DNA of 64,000 nt from Epilithonimonas zeae (lineage in GTDB: Bacteria; Bacteroidota; Bacteroidia; Flavobacteriales; Weeksellaceae), in assembly GCF_900141765.1 (NCBI RefSeq), contig NZ_FSRK01000001.1:1984001-2048000 (forward strand), in the 5' to 3' direction. Both the position numbers and the translations under genes were made by a program. Of the stretch, positions 8,560 to 18,359 are shown one piece after another (the stretch's first letter is position 1; the number at the start of each line of letters is the position of its first letter). The notes below the pieces were generated by a model that was not told where the DNA came from, did not search any database, and saw only the letters and a program-made list of their open reading frames with translations.

Positions 8560-8647
8560 TACAACAAAAATAAAGCATTAGTCTCAGATAGCAAATGATA
8601 TTTGACAGTAGATTGTAAGAGTTTACTGAAACTTAATTTTGAAAATA

Positions 8648-8681
8648 AAAAAGGTCAGAAGAAAAAACTTCTGACCTTTTT
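8648..8681 (-). terminator. Intrinsic terminator of the endonuclease gene
   Basis: A 14-bp perfect stem AAAAAGGTCAGAAG/CTTCTGACCTTTTT with an A6 loop, 19 bases past the stop at 8700. It ends in a T-run in the minus direction. Confidence 0.85.
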
Positions 8682-8699
8682 ATAATGATTTGAAATTGA

Positions 8700-10457
8700 T
8701 TAATCAACAATTACTTTCGTGCTGCTAGATTTTGTTTTCACAAAATAAACACCTTTAGAAAGTTTTTTCAAGTTGATTTTCTCGTTGTTGTTAACATTAT
8801 TAACCGTCTGAACCAATTGTCCATTGGCGCTGTAAATCTGAACTGTTTCGTTCTTAGAAATCCCGCTGATGAACAATTCGCTGTTTTTCACAGGGTTTGG
8901 ATAAACAGTTAATTTTTGGTTTTTAGCACTAGATTCTGAAACCGCCAATTTTGTGTAGCAAGTCCAAGACAAGTTATCAAAAGATACTCTGTTGCTTGTA
9001 GTATCGTCTACTAATTCAATCACTACATCACCTTCAACATCAATATTAGAAATTGTAGTCGTAGTAGCTGTTTTAGAATAAGGGATTTGTCCTTTCACAA
9101 CACCATTAACTTTCAAAATATAGTTACCCGCAGAATCAGCAAAAGGTAAATAGGTCTTAACAGTCAATGAACCGATACCTCCGGAAATTGTAGAAGATTT
9201 CAATGAACCTTTTCTTAAACAGATTGCTCTGTTGTTATCTCCATCGATATGAATTTGCTTATCCGTTCTAGCATAAGTGGCAGTCCATGTAATGCCTTTA
9301 TTAACCCATTGTCTGTCAAGGTAAGATGAGTTAGTAGCTGGTATAGTTTCAAAATCCTCAGTTCCACAAGTTGTCTCTGGCTCACCTGGATTTCCGTGTC
9401 CTGATGTTGTGCTCTCTACTGTATCACTATTATTAGATTTATTACCCGCCGCATCTTTTGCTACAACATACAAAATATAAGTTGTAGCAGAATTAAGTCC
9501 TGAGATTGTTCCGCTGTTTGTAGTAACCGTAGTTTTATATGTATTGTTCGCATAGATATCATATCCGCTAACCCCAACATTATCGGTAGAAGCTGTCCAG
9601 GATAATGAAATGCTAGAAGAAGTAGTCCCTGTAACACTAAGATTTGTTGGTACAGTTGGCGCCTCTGTATCAGTAGTACTTCCACCATTGAAGGTATCCG
9701 GCCAAGTATTCTGAGCTGCAGGACCTCCCCAAATTACAGTTGCTAAATAAGCATTGTCAATAAATGGATTTCTGTTATGCTGAATTCCAAAAACAACATT
9801 ATTTCTTTGTCTTTCAAAATCAGAAACTGGATCTTCAGCATTCCATTTCAAAAGAATATCTGGGAAATCTGAAGAATAAGTTGAAGGATTCATTGTGATG
9901 TTCAAAGGAAGACATCTCGTGTTGTATCTTACATACATATACATCAAGATTCTGGCAACATCTCCTTTCCATTCGTCTCCAGGATACCATCCACCACGAC
10001 TTGTTTTGTAAGCTGTTGCTCCGGTTCCGTCATCAAATAACAAACTTCCTCTTGTACTGTTCAAAGTATTGTCTGCCGGACGAAGGTGGTGACCATCTGA
10101 ACCAGGACCAGAAGTTCCCAAGTTAGGCGTTCCTTTTGATTTTGCATAAACGTGCTCTCTGTTCCAACTTCCACTATAAGGACGGCTTCTCTGGTGCGTA
10201 CCAGAACTCTGAGATCCATACATCAATAAGATGTTGTTTGGGTTAGCCGGATCTGCGTCACTCGTTTTGAAAAGTGATGCCAACCCTGCAGAGTATGCAA
10301 TTGTCTGTGTATGGGTTGTTGTAATTAATGTTGCAAGATCAGCTTTTAATTCATTTTTAGTTTTGTTAAAGTTAACCCCAGAATAGTAAGACGGAGCCGA
10401 CTGTGCAAAACCAATAAACGAAATCATACTTGCTAAAAAAGAAACTTTTAACTTCAT
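8700..10457 (-). CDS. Secreted endonuclease I with fibronectin type III domain and T9SS sorting signal
   Basis: 585 residues. Signal peptide (1-19), then an endonuclease I (Vvn/EndA-like) domain (about 20-240) with the His-Me finger residues SGSWNREHVYAKS (Arg100-Glu101-His102) and GSDGHHLRPAD. A fibronectin type III domain follows (about 255-345, APTVPTNLSVTGT), then a beta-sandwich region (about 365-495). The C-terminus is a Por-type type IX secretion signal (TVYPNPVKNSELFISG to KGVYFVKTKSSSTKVIVD). It is exported and probably degrades extracellular DNA for nutrients. It ends at a strong terminator, and the next gene is only 17 bases upstream. Confidence 0.92.
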   Translation of the reverse strand: MKLKVSFLASMISFIGFAQSAPSYYSGVNFNKTKNELKADLATLITTTHTQTIAYSAGLASLFKTSDADPANPNNILLMYGSQSSGTHQRSRPYSGSWNREHVYAKSKGTPNLGTSGPGSDGHHLRPADNTLNSTRGSLLFDDGTGATAYKTSRGGWYPGDEWKGDVARILMYMYVRYNTRCLPLNITMNPSTYSSDFPDILLKWNAEDPVSDFERQRNNVVFGIQHNRNPFIDNAYLATVIWGGPAAQNTWPDTFNGGSTTDTEAPTVPTNLSVTGTTSSSISLSWTASTDNVGVSGYDIYANNTYKTTVTTNSGTISGLNSATTYILYVVAKDAAGNKSNNSDTVESTTSGHGNPGEPETTCGTEDFETIPATNSSYLDRQWVNKGITWTATYARTDKQIHIDGDNNRAICLRKGSLKSSTISGGIGSLTVKTYLPFADSAGNYILKVNGVVKGQIPYSKTATTTTISNIDVEGDVVIELVDDTTSNRVSFDNLSWTCYTKLAVSESSAKNQKLTVYPNPVKNSELFISGISKNETVQIYSANGQLVQTVNNVNNNEKINLKKLSKGVYFVKTKSSSTKVIVD

Positions 10458-10474
10458 TTCGAAAATATATTTAA

Positions 10475-11008
10475 TTAGGTTGTTTTAATAATTTTATTTT
10501 GATAAATGATATCGAATGGATGTTCCTCAATAATTACTGAGACTTTGTTTTCAAACTCCAGAAAAAAACTGTTGTCAAACCTATAAAGCTTAGACTGAAT
10601 TTTATTTTCATTAATCTGAGTCGAAATTTCTATATCAATTCCATTTTCTAATTCTTCGTTAGAAAAATTAATATCACTTAATTCTAAATTTTCTCCAAGG
10701 CGAATAACACATGTCAAAAGTCCCGGATGAGAATCTCCTGCGCCCACAAAAAGCCTGTTTTCTTTTTCATCAATATTAATGACATACAAAGGCTCTTTTT
10801 TTCCACCAACATTGATTCCTTTTCTTTGTCCAATCTTGAAATTTTCTACTCCCTGATGTTCTCCGACCAAAAAACCATCAAACAGCGAGTACTCTTTTTT
10901 CTGGGATTTCCAGATGAGTTCATCTTTCTTTGAATGAAATCTTGGCAATTCTCTACTATAGATTGGAGAGCTTGCAGGTATTTCAACTATTTGTCCTTTT
11001 TGGGTCAT
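10475..11008 (-). CDS. Orphan MnmA C-terminal-like protein without the PP-loop domain
   Basis: 177 residues. GFLVGEHQGVENFKIGQRKG and PLYVINIDEKENRLFVG match the central segment of tRNA 2-thiouridylase MnmA (GeH-G---yTIGQRKG, P-YVv-id---n-l-VG), followed by a beta-barrel-like C-terminus. The N-terminal ATP-pyrophosphatase domain and the catalytic cysteines are absent. It therefore cannot thiolate tRNA alone. It may be a relic, an RNA-binding accessory, or a separate family. It sits 17 bases upstream of the endonuclease gene and may share its transcript. Confidence 0.7.
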   Translation of the reverse strand: MTQKGQIVEIPASSPIYSRELPRFHSKKDELIWKSQKKEYSLFDGFLVGEHQGVENFKIGQRKGINVGGKKEPLYVINIDEKENRLFVGAGDSHPGLLTCVIRLGENLELSDINFSNEELENGIDIEISTQINENKIQSKLYRFDNSFFLEFENKVSVIIEEHPFDIIYQNKIIKTT

Positions 11009-11175
11009 TAAAAATTAAATGAGTGATGATTATCAAAACCCCTTTTTGATTGGGGGCGCTAATATAGAAATTTATATTTAAACAAGGTGTAACTAATTAT
11101 TAATTTACAATTATTAATAAAAAATTAACTTTTACAGAATATTTGATAATAATATTTTAGAATTTGATGTCAAAA

Positions 11176-11856
11176 CTAAAATTTAGGAAACTCCACTTTG
11201 AAGCCTATTCCACGAACAGAATCGAATTTGATTCGTTCATCTTTCTGGAAATACTTGCGTAATCTGGTCATAAAAACATCCAGGCTTCTGCCAAGAAAGT
11301 AATCGTTCTCGCCCCAAAGTGTTTCAAGGATTTCTTTTCGATTGATGATTTTTTGATTGTTTTTGGAAAGCAAAAGCAACAACTCGGATTCTTTCTCGGT
11401 CAACTGAATAGTTTCATTCTGGAAAAGCAACTGAAACTGCGACGGAATGAAAGAATAATTTCCGAGTTTGATAATTAATTTTGTTGAAGATTGGTTTCTT
11501 TTGAGAATATTTTTGATACGTAAAATCAGTTCTTCCGGTTCGCAAGGTTTTGTGATATAATCGTCTGCGCCAAGTTTTAATCCTAGAATCCTGTCTATAC
11601 TTTGTCCTTTTGCTGTCAGAAATAAAAATGGAATATCAGAAGTTTTTCTAATTTCTTTGGACAATTCAAAGCCATCAATTACTGGTAACATGACATCAAG
11701 AATTGCCAATTGGTATTGGTCAATCTGTTTTTTACTTTTCAGAATTTCTTCCGGATTCGCAATCCAATTGACCTCAAAATCGGAAAATTCCAAATATTGT
11801 TTCAGAACCATTCCCAAATCTGGGTCGTCCTCTACTAATAAAATTTTAGGCTTCAT
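11176..11856 (-). CDS. OmpR-family response regulator
   Basis: 226 residues. The receiver domain (about 1-118) has the acidic pair EDD, the phosphorylatable Asp in LAILDVMLPVIDG and Lys in YITKPCEPEEL. The winged-helix DNA-binding domain (about 130-224) includes LTEKESELLLLL and RSLDVFMTRLRKYF. It overlaps the kinase gene by 11 bases, which marks a cognate pair. The divergent beta-barrel gene at 13433 is a candidate target. Confidence 0.93.
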   Translation of the reverse strand: MKPKILLVEDDPDLGMVLKQYLEFSDFEVNWIANPEEILKSKKQIDQYQLAILDVMLPVIDGFELSKEIRKTSDIPFLFLTAKGQSIDRILGLKLGADDYITKPCEPEELILRIKNILKRNQSSTKLIIKLGNYSFIPSQFQLLFQNETIQLTEKESELLLLLSKNNQKIINRKEILETLWGENDYFLGRSLDVFMTRLRKYFQKDERIKFDSVRGIGFKVEFPKF

Positions 11857-13150
11857 TCGGAATTGTTATTTTAAATGAAACTCCTTTCTTTTTTGGATTC
11901 ACGTCGATATCGCCTTTGTATTTATCAACGATTTTTTTAACTAAAAAAAGACCGACTCCAAGACCGTTCACGTGAAGATTTTCATCTCGCGTGATGCGAT
12001 AATATTTATCAAAAATATTTTGTTTTTCTTCTCTCGGAATTCCGATTCCGTCGTCGGAAACTTCCATTTCAATAAGCTTATTAAACTTAATCAAAACTTC
12101 GATTTCCTTTGCTCCGTATTTTGACGAATTATCGATAAGATTATCTATTATTTGTTTGAAATCATTTTGATACAACGACTTATTCTCAGTAAAATCAATT
12201 TTAATTTTGAAATCGATTTTATCAAAGGATTTTTTAATTTCTAAAAAGTAATTCTCGATGTCTTTTTTATCAATTAAAACATCATCAGAATCATTATTAT
12301 GAATGGATGAAACGATATTCTCAAGACGTGTGATTTGACGTTCCAATAAAGCTTTGGTTTCAGAATCCGAAGATTGAGCGATTGAAAATTTCAAAGTTGT
12401 AATTGGCGTATTGAGTTCGTGAGCGATGGAATCAATTGTTGTGTGAAGCTGTGAGATTTTCTTTTCCTGACGATTTAGGTTTTTGATACTATTTCGGAAT
12501 AGGATTACAATTAGAATTACAATCAATAAACTAATGATAATCAACGGAATAATTTTCTTTAAAACTAAAATTTTGACATTCAAAAGTTGGAAAGTCGATT
12601 TGGACTTTACCAAATAATAGTTTTTCTCATCCAGTTTCAAATCTGTATTTTCTCTCGTTTGACGACTCGACCATTTACCCTCATTAATAGTCAAAGGTTT
12701 TGTCATTTTTTTTACAGTTTGATACAAAACGAGCGACCGACCAGACGGCAAAAGTTCCATTTTCTGAACCTCATCTAATATTGAATAGATTTCGCTTTTC
12801 ATTGCAATCTCAAAACCAGAATCTGCAATATTGTCTTTAAGAATTTTTTCTAATTTTTTGTTGTACAACTTCTCAGAACTATAAATTCTTTCAGGATTTG
12901 TAATCTTTTCTTTTTGAATCGTAATACCAGTTTTCAATCTCTCAAAATCGCCAACTAGTTTTTCTTCATTCGTTTCAGTTTCATATCTTTCCATTGTCTC
13001 CAACGTTTTGTCAGCAATGGCTCTAGCTCGTATAATAAGGTCTCTTTCCTGAAGACGATAAGAATTGTAGATATAATAGCCTTGCAGAACAACCAAAATA
13101 ACAAGGCTGAACGTGAACAAAATCATCGTGATGTTTCTCTTCCGATTCAT
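11846..13150 (-). CDS. Two-component sensor histidine kinase
   Basis: 434 residues. Two membrane helices (about 8-28 and 197-219) flank a periplasmic sensor region with no recognised fold. The HisKA domain carries SIAHELNTPITTLKF, where His is the phosphoacceptor. The HATPase has an N-box (LIDNSSKYG), DDGIGIP and GLGVGLFLVKKI. It is first in the operon and overlaps the regulator at 11176-11856. It is divergent from the barrel gene at 13433, across a 282-base gap containing intergenic repeats. Confidence 0.92.
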   Translation of the reverse strand: MNRKRNITMILFTFSLVILVVLQGYYIYNSYRLQERDLIIRARAIADKTLETMERYETETNEEKLVGDFERLKTGITIQKEKITNPERIYSSEKLYNKKLEKILKDNIADSGFEIAMKSEIYSILDEVQKMELLPSGRSLVLYQTVKKMTKPLTINEGKWSSRQTRENTDLKLDEKNYYLVKSKSTFQLLNVKILVLKKIIPLIIISLLIVILIVILFRNSIKNLNRQEKKISQLHTTIDSIAHELNTPITTLKFSIAQSSDSETKALLERQITRLENIVSSIHNNDSDDVLIDKKDIENYFLEIKKSFDKIDFKIKIDFTENKSLYQNDFKQIIDNLIDNSSKYGAKEIEVLIKFNKLIEMEVSDDGIGIPREEKQNIFDKYYRITRDENLHVNGLGVGLFLVKKIVDKYKGDIDVNPKKKGVSFKITIPNEA

Positions 13151-13185
13151 ATTGATTTTTCTAAAACCACAAAAAATATTTTAAA

Positions 13186-13320
13186 TACAAAGGCACAAAA
13201 GTTAATTTACAATCTTATTAATTTTAAAGGCACAAAGTTTTTAAACTTCGTTTAAGTGAAAAATCTTTGATTTTTTAGTGCCTTAAATTTTTTTCATTAA
13301 AAAATCTTTGTGTTCAACTT
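13186..13320. repeat. Dispersed intergenic repeats in the divergent promoter region
   Basis: AAAGGCACAAAAGTT and AAAGGCACAAAGTTT are followed by inverted counterparts (TTTAGTGCCTTAAA and CTTTGTGTTCAAC), making a loosely palindromic block. It is the same family as 5651-5800 and noncoding. Confidence 0.45.
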
Positions 13321-13432
13321 TACACACCAAAAATACAATCAAATTTCTTTCAAAATAAGCATTAACCTTCCATTAACCGTTCATTAACAAAACTTTCCTG
13401 CGTTTCGTCTCAATTTTGTCAAAATTATTGAA

Positions 13433-15784
13433 ATGAAAATTTACATCAGCATTTTGTTATTACTTCCAATGTTTATTTGGAGTCAAAATATCAAAGGCCA
13501 CATCGAAAACGAAAATCAGGAATCTATTTCCGAATCAAGCATTGAAATTAATGAAAACAAATCAATATTCTATTCTGACAAAGAAGGGAATTTTAGTATT
13601 GAAGGCATTTCGAAATTTCCTGTCTCAATAACAATCAAAAAATCAGATTATCAGGATTATGAAATCACTTTGGAAGAAAATGAATTTCTGAATATCATCC
13701 TCAAAAAAGACACTGTTAAATCCATTGAAAGTGTCACAATAAAAGCCAACAAACCTTTACTGAAAAGAAAAATCGATAGATTGGAATTTAACATCGATAA
13801 AACGCCACTTCAAAATCTGAATGCCTGGGACATCTTGAAAAGCACGCCCAACATCTTGGTAAAAAATGAAGAATTGAGCGTTCGTGGAAATTCTCAAATC
13901 ATTGTCACCATTAATGATAAGAAAACATTGATGACTCAAGAACAATTGAAACAACTTCTGGAAAATACCGATGGAAATAATGTTTCCTCCGTGGAAGTCA
14001 TCACCAATCCCCCGGCGAAATATGAAGCACAAGGCGGTGCTGTTATCAATATTAAAATGAAGCAAAATGTTCTTTCCGGCTACAAAGGAAGAATCTCAAC
14101 AAGATATACGCAAGCGACTTATGCCAAAGGATTAATTGGAACATCGCAGTCTTATAACACAGACAAATGGCAGTTGACCGGAAACTATAACTTTGTGACC
14201 GGAGATTATGTACGATACAACTTTGATGTTGTAACCTTTGACAAAGACAAAACCCGTTGGGAAAGCGATATGGTAAGAAAAACACACGCCCACGAACAGC
14301 ACGTCTATAATTTTTCCGGACAATATGCCGTAGATAGTTTGTCCACCATCCAGTTTGGTTTTGATGGTTATAATGCGCCCAACAACAATGGTCATTACAA
14401 TGTTCCAACCAATATCTATAACACAGAGAACAATCAATTACAATCCAATTATTTGACATCCAACAAGAAAAGACAATATGATAACAGTTTCAATTCATAT
14501 TTGGTTTATGATAAAAAATTCGGAAATCACAATCTGACCTGGACCAATAATTCAAGTACAAAACGCTTTAAGGAAAATCAGGATGTTGCAACTTTACTGA
14601 ATTTTGACGGGCAACCTGAAAGCAATAACAGATTTGCGAACAACAGTATTCAGGATATTTCGCTTTATGCCACACAATTGGATTATCGATTTACTAATGA
14701 CAAATTCACGCTGGAAAGTGGTCTGAAATATAGCTTTGTAAAGAACAAAAACGACCTCGATTTCTTTGACGGAACAAGCGGAACTTTGGTTCCTGATTTG
14801 ACAAAAAGTAACCTATTTAATTACAAAGAGAATATTTTTGCTGGTTATATTTCATCGGAATACAAATGGAAAAAATGGGAAATGAAAGCAGGTTTGCGTT
14901 CGGAAACGACTCTTATAAAAACCAATTCGGACAATCCTGTGGTGGAAAACAAGACAACAAGAACCGGGCTTTTTCCTACGTTTTATCTGATGTATAATTT
15001 GAAAGAAGACCAGCAATTAGGATTCTCGTACGGAAAAAGAATCGACCGGCCGAACTATGATTTCCTGAATCCTTCCAAATCTTATTACAATCTGTATTCT
15101 TACTTCCAAGGTGATGCTTATTTAAAATCAACAATTATTCATAATCTGAGTTTGACTTATACTGTAAAAGACTGGAATTTTGAAGCCTATTACAGCTATA
15201 TCAAAGACCCTTCTATGGAAATTTCTGTTCAGAATCCGCAGACTTTTGAAACAGTTTATAATTATACCAATATCGACCACGGACAAAATTTGGGAGTCAA
15301 TTTCTCCAAAAGCATTTCTATAATGCCCTACTGGAAACTGAATCTTTTTGGAATGGGAGAATTTCAGGAAAATTACTTTATGGGAACAGACAAAATTCTT
15401 TACAAAAATGATGTCTTCTTTTACAATGCGAATGTTTCGACACAAATCACTTTGGACAAAGCAAAAACCTGGGATTTGAATGTGTCTTATGTTTATAATT
15501 CCAAGACGATACAGGGTTCTTTTGACATCAGTTCTTCCCAGAGAACCAATATCATCATCAATAAAAAAATGTTTGATAAAAAATTGGAAGCTGGCTTGGT
15601 TTTCAATGATATTTTCCGAACAGATAAGAACATAATCTCGACAAGATATGCTGACCAAAACCAGTATTTCAAAGATTATCGTGACACGCAGTATGTTATG
15701 ATAAATCTGAAGTATAACTTCGGAAATCAAAAAGTTAAAGATGCGAAGGCTGGCCGTAAAACGGATGAGCAGAATAGACTTTGA
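13433..15784 (+). CDS. Outer-membrane beta-barrel protein, TonB-dependent-receptor-like (OMP_b-brl_3)
   Basis: 783 residues. A signal peptide (MKIYISILLLLPMFIWSQ) precedes a carboxypeptidase-regulatory-like Ig fold (about 19-100, GHIENENQESISESSIEI). A plug-like region (about 105-215, NAWDILKSTPNILV and SVEVITNPPAKYEAQGGAVINI) is followed by a long barrel of amphipathic strands ending MINLKYNFGNQK. Such proteins are usually outer-membrane receptors or porins of unknown ligand in Flavobacteriia. Divergence from the kinase/regulator pair suggests control by that system. Confidence 0.85.
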   Translation: MKIYISILLLLPMFIWSQNIKGHIENENQESISESSIEINENKSIFYSDKEGNFSIEGISKFPVSITIKKSDYQDYEITLEENEFLNIILKKDTVKSIESVTIKANKPLLKRKIDRLEFNIDKTPLQNLNAWDILKSTPNILVKNEELSVRGNSQIIVTINDKKTLMTQEQLKQLLENTDGNNVSSVEVITNPPAKYEAQGGAVINIKMKQNVLSGYKGRISTRYTQATYAKGLIGTSQSYNTDKWQLTGNYNFVTGDYVRYNFDVVTFDKDKTRWESDMVRKTHAHEQHVYNFSGQYAVDSLSTIQFGFDGYNAPNNNGHYNVPTNIYNTENNQLQSNYLTSNKKRQYDNSFNSYLVYDKKFGNHNLTWTNNSSTKRFKENQDVATLLNFDGQPESNNRFANNSIQDISLYATQLDYRFTNDKFTLESGLKYSFVKNKNDLDFFDGTSGTLVPDLTKSNLFNYKENIFAGYISSEYKWKKWEMKAGLRSETTLIKTNSDNPVVENKTTRTGLFPTFYLMYNLKEDQQLGFSYGKRIDRPNYDFLNPSKSYYNLYSYFQGDAYLKSTIIHNLSLTYTVKDWNFEAYYSYIKDPSMEISVQNPQTFETVYNYTNIDHGQNLGVNFSKSISIMPYWKLNLFGMGEFQENYFMGTDKILYKNDVFFYNANVSTQITLDKAKTWDLNVSYVYNSKTIQGSFDISSSQRTNIIINKKMFDKKLEAGLVFNDIFRTDKNIISTRYADQNQYFKDYRDTQYVMINLKYNFGNQKVKDAKAGRKTDEQNRL

Positions 15785-15846
15785 TATCAATGATAATCGC
15801 TGAATGATAATTGATTTAATCAAAAAACTTAACACTTTTAATTAAA

Positions 15847-15879
15847 AAAACGGTTGTTTCAAATATGAACAACCGTTTT
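15847..15879. terminator. Bidirectional intrinsic terminator
   Basis: Stem AAAACGGTTGTT/AACAACCGTTTT (15847-15858/15868-15879) with A and T runs on both sides. It serves the convergent ends at 15784 (+) and 15902 (-). Confidence 0.85.
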
Positions 15880-15901
15880 AATTTTATATCAATGTCAGTT
15901 T

Positions 15902-18274
15902 CTATTTCTTTCCCGCAGCCTGCATCGGATTTACTTTTCCATTGGAAGCACCTCTTGCAGCATCTTTTTGTTTCTGTTTGAAAACCTGGAATTTGCTTGG
16001 TGTTTCTGATGAAGTTGAAGCAGCCCAGAAATTATTAGAAGTATCAATATCTGCTGTTTCTCTCATTGGGTCGACTTGGACAGACTTCAGTTTCTTATCA
16101 AAATAATAAGTCTTGGAAGCTTTTTGTTCGTTATGTCTCCAAATCTGAACACTTATTTTGTCATTCAGTTTCGAACCATCCTCAAATGTAAATTCCAAAA
16201 TGATTGGCATCACCAATCCACCCTTATTCGAAAAATCGATTTGATAAGCGGTCACATTATTTTCTTTTTTGATGTCTTTTGCATCTAATTTCTCTAGGTT
16301 TCCAGTCGTTAAATTATATTCTTTAGATGTATCTACTTTCTCCTGCCCACGGTCATATCTGTAATAGAAATCCTGAACATCTTTGTCTGATTCTACATAG
16401 AATTTGATGTTCTTATCTTCTTTGTTTCTGATTTTGGAAACATCTTCAAACTCGTTTTGAACAGGTTTTTCAACATTATATTTAACCGTTTCAGATTGAG
16501 GTGTTGAATCAAAGTCAGGTATCGCAACTGTCACTTTATCTAAAGAAATATCTACAGGATCTGTTCCATAAAACCAGCCTCTCCAGAACCAATCCAGATC
16601 TTCCCCACTCGCATCTTCCATCGTTCTGAAAAAATCTGCTGGTTCAGGATGACGGAAAGCCCATCTTTTTGCATAAGTCTTGAAAGCTTTATCAAATAAG
16701 TCTCTTCCCATAATGGTTTCACGAAGAATATTAAGCCCAGTTGCCGGTTTTGAATAAGCATTCGGACCAAATTTTGCGATGTTTTCGGAATTAGACATAA
16801 TCGGTTCCAAATCATCTTTCGGAAGTTTCATATAGTCAACGATTGTCCAAGCTGGGCCACGTTTTGACGGGAATTTATTATCCCATTTTTCTTCGGTCAA
16901 ATATTCAACAAAAGTATTGAGACCTTCATCCATCCAGCTCCATTGTCTCTCATCAGAATTGATAATCATTGGAAAGAAATTGTGACCCACTTCGTGGATA
17001 ATTACGCCTAACATTCCATTTTTGATGGCTTCAGAATAAGTTCCGTCTTTTTCGGTTCTTCCGTAATTGAAGCAAATCATCGGATATTCCATTCCGTTCG
17101 AAGCTTCCACAGACTGTGCTACTGGGTATGGATAAGGAATCGTGAATTCTGAATAAGTTTTAATCGTGTGAGCTACAGCTTTTGTAGAGAATTTTCTGTA
17201 AAGTCCGTAAGCTTCTTTTCCGTAAAAGCTCATTGCCATTACTTTATTATTATTTTCAGGAATCGTAACTCGCATCCCGTCCCAAATAAATTTTCTTGAA
17301 GAAGTCCAGGCAAAATCACGAACGTCATTCGCTTCAAAAACCCAAGTTTTTCTTTGTTTGGAGTGATTTTTCTCTGCTTTTTTGGCTTCGTCTAATGTTA
17401 CAATTTCTACCGGTTCGTTCGCAGATTCGGCTTTTCTATATCTCGCTAATTGCTCGGAAGTCAAAACCTGTTCGTAGTTTTTACATTCGCCCGTTCCACC
17501 GACAACGTGGTCAGCAGGAACATTCATTTTTACTTTATAATTTCCAAAAACCAAAGAAAATTCGCCGCGTCCTGTGAACTGATGATTCTGCCAGCCGTGA
17601 AAATCACTGTAAACACACATTCTTGGAAACCATTGTGTGATGGTGTAAAGGTCGTTTCCGTCTTCAGGGAAATTTTCATATCCACCTCTTCCGCCTTTTT
17701 CGATACGATTCGGGATGTTGTAGTTCCAATTGACTTTGAAAACAAATTTCTCTCCTTTTTTCAATGCTTTTGGAAGGTCAATTCGCATCATTGTTTTGTT
17801 GACCACATATTTCAACGGATTGCCGGAAACATCGGTTACTTTTTCCAGATTTACCCCATAACCATTATCAGAAACAGGAAGTTGAGTTGCTTTTAGTTTA
17901 TCAATCGTTGTTCTTTTAGGCAAAGTAGAAGAGAAGGAATAATCTGCATTTTTCACAGAAGATTGTTCATTTTCGTCCAGCTGTAGCCATAGATAATCCA
18001 AATCATCCGGTGAATTATTGTAATATGTGATTGTTTCTGAACCTTTCAGATTTCTTTTATCTTCATCCAGATAAGCCTCAATATCATAATCCGCACGTTG
18101 TTGCCAATAAGCGTGGCCTGCTGCTCCAGAAGCTGTTCTATATACATTGGGCGTTGGAAGAATGGTTCCGAGTTGTTCGAATTTGTTTCCGTGGTTGCTT
18201 CCAGGATTATTTTGGATATTCTGTGCTGAAACCACAGCAGAACAGAATAAAAGTCCTAAAACTTTTAATTTCAT
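15902..18274 (-). CDS. M1-family zinc metallopeptidase, secreted
   Basis: I start at the ATG at 18274, which opens directly on the signal peptide MKLKVLGLLFCSAVVSAQ; the frame extends five codons further to a TTG. The protein is 790 residues. The catalytic zinc site is intact: HEVGH in MLGVIIHEVGHNFFPMI, and the downstream Glu in WMDEGLNTFVEYL, the M1 gluzincin signature. The N-terminal lobe is the beta-rich M1 domain. It probably trims peptides in the periplasm or outside the cell. No T9SS tail was seen. Confidence 0.9.
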   Translation of the reverse strand: MKLKVLGLLFCSAVVSAQNIQNNPGSNHGNKFEQLGTILPTPNVYRTASGAAGHAYWQQRADYDIEAYLDEDKRNLKGSETITYYNNSPDDLDYLWLQLDENEQSSVKNADYSFSSTLPKRTTIDKLKATQLPVSDNGYGVNLEKVTDVSGNPLKYVVNKTMMRIDLPKALKKGEKFVFKVNWNYNIPNRIEKGGRGGYENFPEDGNDLYTITQWFPRMCVYSDFHGWQNHQFTGRGEFSLVFGNYKVKMNVPADHVVGGTGECKNYEQVLTSEQLARYRKAESANEPVEIVTLDEAKKAEKNHSKQRKTWVFEANDVRDFAWTSSRKFIWDGMRVTIPENNNKVMAMSFYGKEAYGLYRKFSTKAVAHTIKTYSEFTIPYPYPVAQSVEASNGMEYPMICFNYGRTEKDGTYSEAIKNGMLGVIIHEVGHNFFPMIINSDERQWSWMDEGLNTFVEYLTEEKWDNKFPSKRGPAWTIVDYMKLPKDDLEPIMSNSENIAKFGPNAYSKPATGLNILRETIMGRDLFDKAFKTYAKRWAFRHPEPADFFRTMEDASGEDLDWFWRGWFYGTDPVDISLDKVTVAIPDFDSTPQSETVKYNVEKPVQNEFEDVSKIRNKEDKNIKFYVESDKDVQDFYYRYDRGQEKVDTSKEYNLTTGNLEKLDAKDIKKENNVTAYQIDFSNKGGLVMPIILEFTFEDGSKLNDKISVQIWRHNEQKASKTYYFDKKLKSVQVDPMRETADIDTSNNFWAASTSSETPSKFQVFKQKQKDAARGASNGKVNPMQAAGKK

Positions 18275-18359
18275 TTTTTTCAAAAACAATTAGATTATAA
18301 TTCCTTACAAGTAATCAAATTTAGTAAATTGTTACTAATAATTTAAATTCTAAATTAAA

